Part shown: positions 43,706 through 48,268 of the stretch, piece by piece
How the letters are laid out: the number at the start of each line of letters is the position of its first letter
Position numbering within the stretch: the first letter of the stretch is position 1
Source: Chromatiales bacterium
Lineage (GTDB): Bacteria; Pseudomonadota; Gammaproteobacteria; Thiohalomonadales; Thiohalomonadaceae
Reading direction: 5' to 3'
Length of the DNA stretch: 48,268 nt
Assembly: GCA_003251535.1 (NCBI GenBank)
Contig: QKFD01000047.1
Span: 1 to 48,268 of the forward strand
Notes under the pieces: model-generated
Seen by the model: only the letters and a program-made list of their open reading frames with translations
What the model was told of the DNA's origin: nothing
Database searches by the model: none
Program-made: the position numbers and the translations under genes

Positions 43706-46700
43706 ATGTATCGTTTTCGTCAAACTCTGCCTGCTCCTCGTGGGCACCGAGCAATTGCCATTGCCCTGCTTAGCCTCGCCCTCATAGGGGGGGGCTCAGA
43801 CCTCAGTGCCGCTGAATTGATTCTCCAGCCTGGCGCTGTGGTTAAATTTGGGCCCCATGCAGGAATGGTGGTGCGCGATAGGCTCGTGGCAGGGCCGGAT
43901 GTGGTCTTCTCCAGTCTGTATGATGACAGCCTAGTGGGTGCCATTGGGGAGGCGCACGATCCGGCAGCAGCTGGAGACTGGAAGGGGCTGACTATCCTGC
44001 CTTCTGCTGCCACCACGGATGTGGATATCGATGGTTTGACAATTCGATATGCGGGCGCTGAAGAGAGCGCTGCACTCTCCTTCGCGGAGCATGATTACGC
44101 CTTTGATAACCTCACTATCACCCATAGTGTCGTTGGCCTCTCCGTCTCCGATGGCGGGAGTGCACTCCTCTCTGGCCTCTCGTTGACGGAGAACGGCATC
44201 GGGTTGTTGGTCGATGGTTCTGCTACCCCCTCTATCTCTGCCTCACAGATTTTTGGCAACAGCGATTATGGCGTGCAAAACTTAACGCCTGCCTCGCCAG
44301 TGGTTGCGCCAGGCAACTGGTGGGGTGATAGCAGCGGTCCTTTTGATGCAGTGGGTAATCCCTCTGGCCTAGGGGATAAGGTAAGCTCTGGTGTCGATTA
44401 TGGAACGTTCCTGAGTTATGCCCCGCTCACGGGTTGCACTTTGGCGCCCGTCAACCATGCCTATACCACCACCGAAAGTACGGTGGTGTTGGCGCTGCAC
44501 TGCCCATTAGCCAGTGAATATCGCCTATCAGAAGATGAGACCTTTAGTGGCATAGATTACTCGCCACTTACCGAGAGCGTACCCTTTACCCTCTCCGCCA
44601 GCGCTGGCACTAAAGTCGTCTATGCTCAATACCGATCTTCGGACGGTGTGACGGTCACAGTCACAACCCCACAACCCATTGTGTGGGCCCCCAACATACC
44701 CCCTACCGTCACTATTACCGCCCCAGCAGCAGGAGCGACTCTGCTCGCTAACACCACTATCAGTGCCACAGCGACCTCAGAGATTGGCATTAAGCGGGTT
44801 GAGTTCTATGTGAACGACACCCTGTTGGGTACCGATTCCACGGCTCCCTATACCGCTGTGTGGAGTGTCTCTGGTTATGAGGATGGTGAGTACACCCTTT
44901 CGGCAATTGCCACCGACAATCAGCTGCTAACGAACAGCGCCAGCCTAGTAGCTACCCTGTATAAAGGGGGTGGAGACATTACGGGGCCTGTGGTAACGCT
45001 AGCACTCAATGGCGATGCGCTTATCGACGGCGCTACCCTGACGGAGACGGGTCTACTTCACATTGAAGCCACCGATCCGGCTGGGGTTCAAGGTGTCCAA
45101 GTAAAATTGAATGGCACCACAATTACCGCTCTATCTGGCTATGGGAACACGACAGTCAGTCGTGATGTTGTGCTCTCTTTCGATGGCGTGAATGATGGTG
45201 CCAATGCCTTTGAGATCACCGCATCCGATATCTACGGTAACCCTTCAACCCAGAGCATTGCCTTTAACCTGAGTCTGGCCCCCCCATCACCGCCCACTAT
45301 CAACGCGCCGTTGACCGGTGCAACGGTCAATAGCTCATTTAGCGTGATTGGTGCTGCGTCCATTGGTAGCAAGGTTCAGCTCTACATCGATGGGACCCCC
45401 AGCGGGGCCTTACTCTCCTCCGGGAGCAATGGCACCTTCTCCAGCTCTGTTCGGCTAACGGCTGAAGGGACCTATGTGCTATCAGCCACTGCGCAGAACG
45501 CCCGTGGGCAAAGTGCTCAGAGCAACACCGTCGTAGTGACCTATGAGCCACCCCCGCCGAGCGTCAGCTTTACCTCTCCAGCGGCGGGCGCCACGCTCTC
45601 TTCCAGTACTACCTTCAGTGTGAGTGCAGTAGATGGTACTGGCATTCAGAGCGTAGAGTTCTTAATCAATGACGCCTCGTTTGCTAGCTTTACCAGTGCC
45701 CCCTACAGTACCTCATGGGATGTGACCGCCGTTGCTGACGGTAGCTACGTCCTCAAGGCAGTGGCGACAAATGGGGCTGGTAAGAGCACCACAGTGACCC
45801 GGACGGTGACGGTACAAAAAGTGATCGTACCGCCACCGGTGATTACACCCTATATCGGCCAGCTCGATGGGGTATCACCAGCACTATCCTACGGTGCGCA
45901 ACCCATCACCTTGACCGGGCGCGCACTCGGCCGCGACAACGGCGAGCTAATAACCAATGCCCCCTTGCGTATCCTCCTGACGGTGAAGGGGTTTACCCGT
46001 CGTATTGGGATTGCCACGGATTCAACCGGTGCATTTAGTTTCGAATTTATCCCACAGGAGAGCGATGAGGGTATCTATAGCATTGCCATCATCCACCCTG
46101 ATGAAACCAGTGCTACCGAGCAGGGGCAGTTCACCATCAATCGGGTGAGCTTTAAGCCGACGGCCTACAACTTAATCGCGGCGCGTAACTTTGTTTCTTC
46201 TCTATCGGTAACTGCCACGGCTAGTGAGGGTTCGGGGGTGACGGGGTTGCGGTGGATTGCGATACCCATTAACCAACCTTCTGGCTCACTACCTAGTGGG
46301 ATCACCCTTGACGGTGGCAGCGGTATCAACATCGCGAGCGGTGGGCGTGCCACCATGACCATCGATTTCACCGCGGATGGCACTGCCGCTGAGACAGGTG
46401 AGATCATAATGACTGCCTTATCAGATGATACAGGCGACTTGGTCCGGGGTACGCTACGGATCAACTATAAGCTGGTTGATGCAGCACCATCACTCTATGT
46501 AACTCCCACCTATGTTCAGACGGGGGTACAGCAGAACTCCTCAGTATCGGCGGGCGTCACATTGAGTAATCGTGGCTTAGTCACGGCTAACAACGTACAG
46601 GCAGTGCTCACCGACTCCCAGGGAGGTGAACCACCTAGCTGGGTCTATCTGGCTAGCAGCAGGCACATCGGGGCAGTGGAGGTAGGTGCTACCGTTCCAC

Positions 46701-47899
46701 TCCAGATCAACGCCAATCCAGATGCCTCGGTTTCTGATGGCGACTACCAGTTCCGCATCGTGGTGACTGCTGACAACGATAATGGTGGAAGCGTACCAGT
46801 CTCCATACAGGTCACTCAGGATGGTGCAGGCCAGGTGAAGTTTGATGTGGCTGACATCTACACCGAGACCCAAGACGAGTTCGGTCAGACCATTCCTGGG
46901 GTGATAGGTGCTACCATTCGCCTGCAAAACGAAAATGTGCTCTCGGTTCAGGAGACCCTAACCACAGGGGCAGATGGTACGGCTACCTCCAGCGAGCTAC
47001 CGCCTGGGACCTATGTCTATCGTGCCAGTGCCCCCAACCACTCGGATCGCAGTGGGCGGGTCCTAATCCGGCCGGGTATTACCGTCGCCGAGCACATTTT
47101 CTTGGAATACAACATCGTCAACATCACCTTCAGTGTTACTGAGACCACGATTACCGACCAGTACGATCTCAATCTCACTGCCACCTACAACACTCAGGTG
47201 CCGGCGCCAGTGGTTCTACTGGAGCCGATGTCCATCAACCTGCCGGCAATGCAGGTAGGTGAGGAGGTTACCGGTGAGCTGACCCTGACCAACTACGGTC
47301 TAATCAATGCAGAAGACGTGACCTTCACACCGCCGGAGAGTGACGAGTACTACCAGTACGAGTTCCTCAGCAACGTGCCGAGCACCTTACCGGCCAAGAC
47401 CCGAATCACCATCCCCTATCGAGTGACTGCACTCAAACTGCACACGCAGGGTCTCAACTACTTCCAGGCGCGTGATATCGATCCCGAGTCGGTGATAGGC
47501 GAGGCGTTGGGGAAGATGACCACTCAGGCCTCTGGCTCCTGTTCATCCTACGCGGCTCCAGCAAAATCTCAGTGCTACTGGACCTGTGCCAACGGTGATC
47601 GAACAGGGAGTGGTAGTAGTTCAATATTCAGCCACATGTCGGGCTCCTCCTGCAGCGGCACGGATGGTCCCCTGCTGAACTGCGTCAACTGTGCGGGTGG
47701 GGAGGCTGGAGGATGGGGTGGATACGGCGGTGGCGCCTCTCCCATCCCCATGGCTCCCACCTGTACCCCAGAGTGCCATGGACCATGCTGCAAAGGTCTC
47801 GGGGGGCCGCCCGGTGGTCCCCCGAGTGGTCCGCCCCAGTTTCCTGGGATTGGGGCGGGCGGGAGTCCCCCGACTGCCTTAGGCGCTGGGTCAATGTAG
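43706..47899 (+). CDS. Giant exported beta-helix/Ig-like protein with Cys-Gly-Pro-rich tail
   Basis: 1397 residues. Signal peptide near IAIALLSLALIGGGSDLSAA. Residues 30-260 form a right-handed beta-helix-like region (LILQPGAVVKFGPHAGMVVR, GNWWGDSSGPFD, GLTIRYAGAEESAAL). Ig-like domains are at about 330-430 and 614-706 (VEFYVNDTLLGTDSTAPYTA; VEFLINDASFASF), with more beta domains and CARDB-like parts (SVSAGVTLSNRGLVTANNVQ) up to about 1240. The last ~120 residues have ten cysteines and long Gly/Pro runs (CTPECHGPCCKGLGGPPGG). Probably surface-located. The following RHS-like gene suggests it is a partner or shell. Confidence 0.82.
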   Translation: MYRFRQTLPAPRGHRAIAIALLSLALIGGGSDLSAAELILQPGAVVKFGPHAGMVVRDRLVAGPDVVFSSLYDDSLVGAIGEAHDPAAAGDWKGLTILPSAATTDVDIDGLTIRYAGAEESAALSFAEHDYAFDNLTITHSVVGLSVSDGGSALLSGLSLTENGIGLLVDGSATPSISASQIFGNSDYGVQNLTPASPVVAPGNWWGDSSGPFDAVGNPSGLGDKVSSGVDYGTFLSYAPLTGCTLAPVNHAYTTTESTVVLALHCPLASEYRLSEDETFSGIDYSPLTESVPFTLSASAGTKVVYAQYRSSDGVTVTVTTPQPIVWAPNIPPTVTITAPAAGATLLANTTISATATSEIGIKRVEFYVNDTLLGTDSTAPYTAVWSVSGYEDGEYTLSAIATDNQLLTNSASLVATLYKGGGDITGPVVTLALNGDALIDGATLTETGLLHIEATDPAGVQGVQVKLNGTTITALSGYGNTTVSRDVVLSFDGVNDGANAFEITASDIYGNPSTQSIAFNLSLAPPSPPTINAPLTGATVNSSFSVIGAASIGSKVQLYIDGTPSGALLSSGSNGTFSSSVRLTAEGTYVLSATAQNARGQSAQSNTVVVTYEPPPPSVSFTSPAAGATLSSSTTFSVSAVDGTGIQSVEFLINDASFASFTSAPYSTSWDVTAVADGSYVLKAVATNGAGKSTTVTRTVTVQKVIVPPPVITPYIGQLDGVSPALSYGAQPITLTGRALGRDNGELITNAPLRILLTVKGFTRRIGIATDSTGAFSFEFIPQESDEGIYSIAIIHPDETSATEQGQFTINRVSFKPTAYNLIAARNFVSSLSVTATASEGSGVTGLRWIAIPINQPSGSLPSGITLDGGSGINIASGGRATMTIDFTADGTAAETGEIIMTALSDDTGDLVRGTLRINYKLVDAAPSLYVTPTYVQTGVQQNSSVSAGVTLSNRGLVTANNVQAVLTDSQGGEPPSWVYLASSRHIGAVEVGATVPLQINANPDASVSDGDYQFRIVVTADNDNGGSVPVSIQVTQDGAGQVKFDVADIYTETQDEFGQTIPGVIGATIRLQNENVLSVQETLTTGADGTATSSELPPGTYVYRASAPNHSDRSGRVLIRPGITVAEHIFLEYNIVNITFSVTETTITDQYDLNLTATYNTQVPAPVVLLEPMSINLPAMQVGEEVTGELTLTNYGLINAEDVTFTPPESDEYYQYEFLSNVPSTLPAKTRITIPYRVTALKLHTQGLNYFQARDIDPESVIGEALGKMTTQASGSCSSYAAPAKSQCYWTCANGDRTGSGSSSIFSHMSGSSCSGTDGPLLNCVNCAGGEAGGWGGYGGGASPIPMAPTCTPECHGPCCKGLGGPPGGPPSGPPQFPGIGAGGSPPTALGAGSM

Positions 47900-47913
47900 C
47901 CATTTGATTGGCC

Positions 47914-47964
47914 AGCTCAGGCCATCACCACCATGAGATACAGCGTGGTGGTGATGGCCGAGCC
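47914..47964. other. Long hairpin between the beta-helix gene and the RHS-like gene
   Basis: GGCCATCACCACCA (47920-47933) and TGGTGGTGATGGCC (47946-47959) pair perfectly, with the stem extendable by GCTC/GAGC. No T-run. It may terminate or dampen read-through, or protect the mRNA end. Confidence 0.6.
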
Positions 47965-48040
47965 CCACCTAGTAACTAAACACCTCAGCTTGCCCAGCGA
48001 ATGCTCCCGGTGGGCGGTAACCGTAACTGGAAATCAAGCC

Positions 48041-48268
48041 ATGAAGCCCCGTTCTCTCATCTCGTCATTCCGCTGGCTAGCACGTCTGGGCCTATTCGGT
48101 GTGGTACTGCTGTTATGTAGCCCCGCCCAAGCCGATTACTCGGTGAAGCAGCCCAACGGTGAGTACACCGAGTCGGTAGTGGATATAGCGGTGCCGGTGT
48201 TGGGGGGAGAGGTACGGATAGCCCGCACCTGGATCAACGGCCGCTGGTACAACAATCCGGTGTGGGCG
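48041..48268 (+). CDS. RHS-like exported protein, N-terminal part (3' partial)
   Basis: Frame open from ATG 48041 to the end, 76 residues. A Sec signal is visible (WLARLGLFGVVLLLCSPAQA, cleavage after AQA). The mature start, DYSVKQPNGEYTESVVDIAV then PVLGGEVRIARTWINGRWY, is the usual beginning of RHS/YD-repeat proteins (DUF6531-like). These form large beta-cocoon shells and often carry C-terminal toxins. The rest is outside the window, so toxin and immunity cannot be judged. Confidence 0.75.
   Translation, partial: MKPRSLISSFRWLARLGLFGVVLLLCSPAQADYSVKQPNGEYTESVVDIAVPVLGGEVRIARTWINGRWYNNPVWA

Overview
This window looks like chromosomal DNA of a GC-rich gammaproteobacterium, possibly a Chromatiales-like or sulfur-oxidising lineage. 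That placement rests on FeoA/B/C, the LbtU-type porin, the HemJ, TypA and OxyR types and general gene style; no rRNA or tRNA is present to test it.

Layout. 1-1955: 3' end of a large surface protein built from 109-residue Ca-binding-like repeats, then a strong terminator. 1973-5805: small genes (PH-like protein, YkgJ cysteine-cluster protein, DUF2846/SHOCT lipoprotein, SnoaL-like protein, membrane protein, secreted collar-domain protein). 5839-20742: a continuous iron and oxidative-stress island. A minus-strand operon (10105 down to 5839) encodes an HMA-like protein, a set of small single-membrane-span proteins and a P1B-type ATPase with an SCA motif; I read it as a ferrosome (Fez)-like iron-storage organelle cluster. 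Divergent from it, across a Fur-box-like region, run a second HMA-like protein, feoA, feoA, feoB, feoC, a His/Asp-rich CDF transporter, a ferritin-like protein and another small membrane protein. Next come two bacterioferritins, oxyR, a DUF2061 protein, dps, a peroxiredoxin-glutaredoxin hybrid and an LbtU-type siderophore porin.

21209-24634: branched-chain-type aminotransferase, EamA transporter and a divergent MocR regulator. 25117-29567: signalling genes (YfiR-like protein, hybrid histidine kinase, secreted protein, CHASE4-like/GGDEF protein). 29819-33039: small basic protein, typA, hemJ, thioredoxin-like protein. 33566-48268: a same-strand surface locus with three giant exported proteins (Ig-like, Big-1, DUF11, beta-helix and Cys/Gly-rich regions), a degenerate tandem rhodanese protein and the start of an RHS-like protein that runs off the window.

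How the genes could work together. FeoAB imports Fe(II) and LbtU would bring in siderophore-bound iron. The P1B ATPase with its HMA-like and small membrane partners could load iron into a membrane-bound store. The CDF protein could export or redistribute metal. Bfr, the DUF2202-like protein and Dps hold iron in the cytosol, while OxyR, Dps and Prx-Grx limit peroxide damage. The most notable signals are the ferrosome-like operon with its unusually large set of small membrane proteins, and the surface/RHS locus with rhodaneses that lack the catalytic cysteine.
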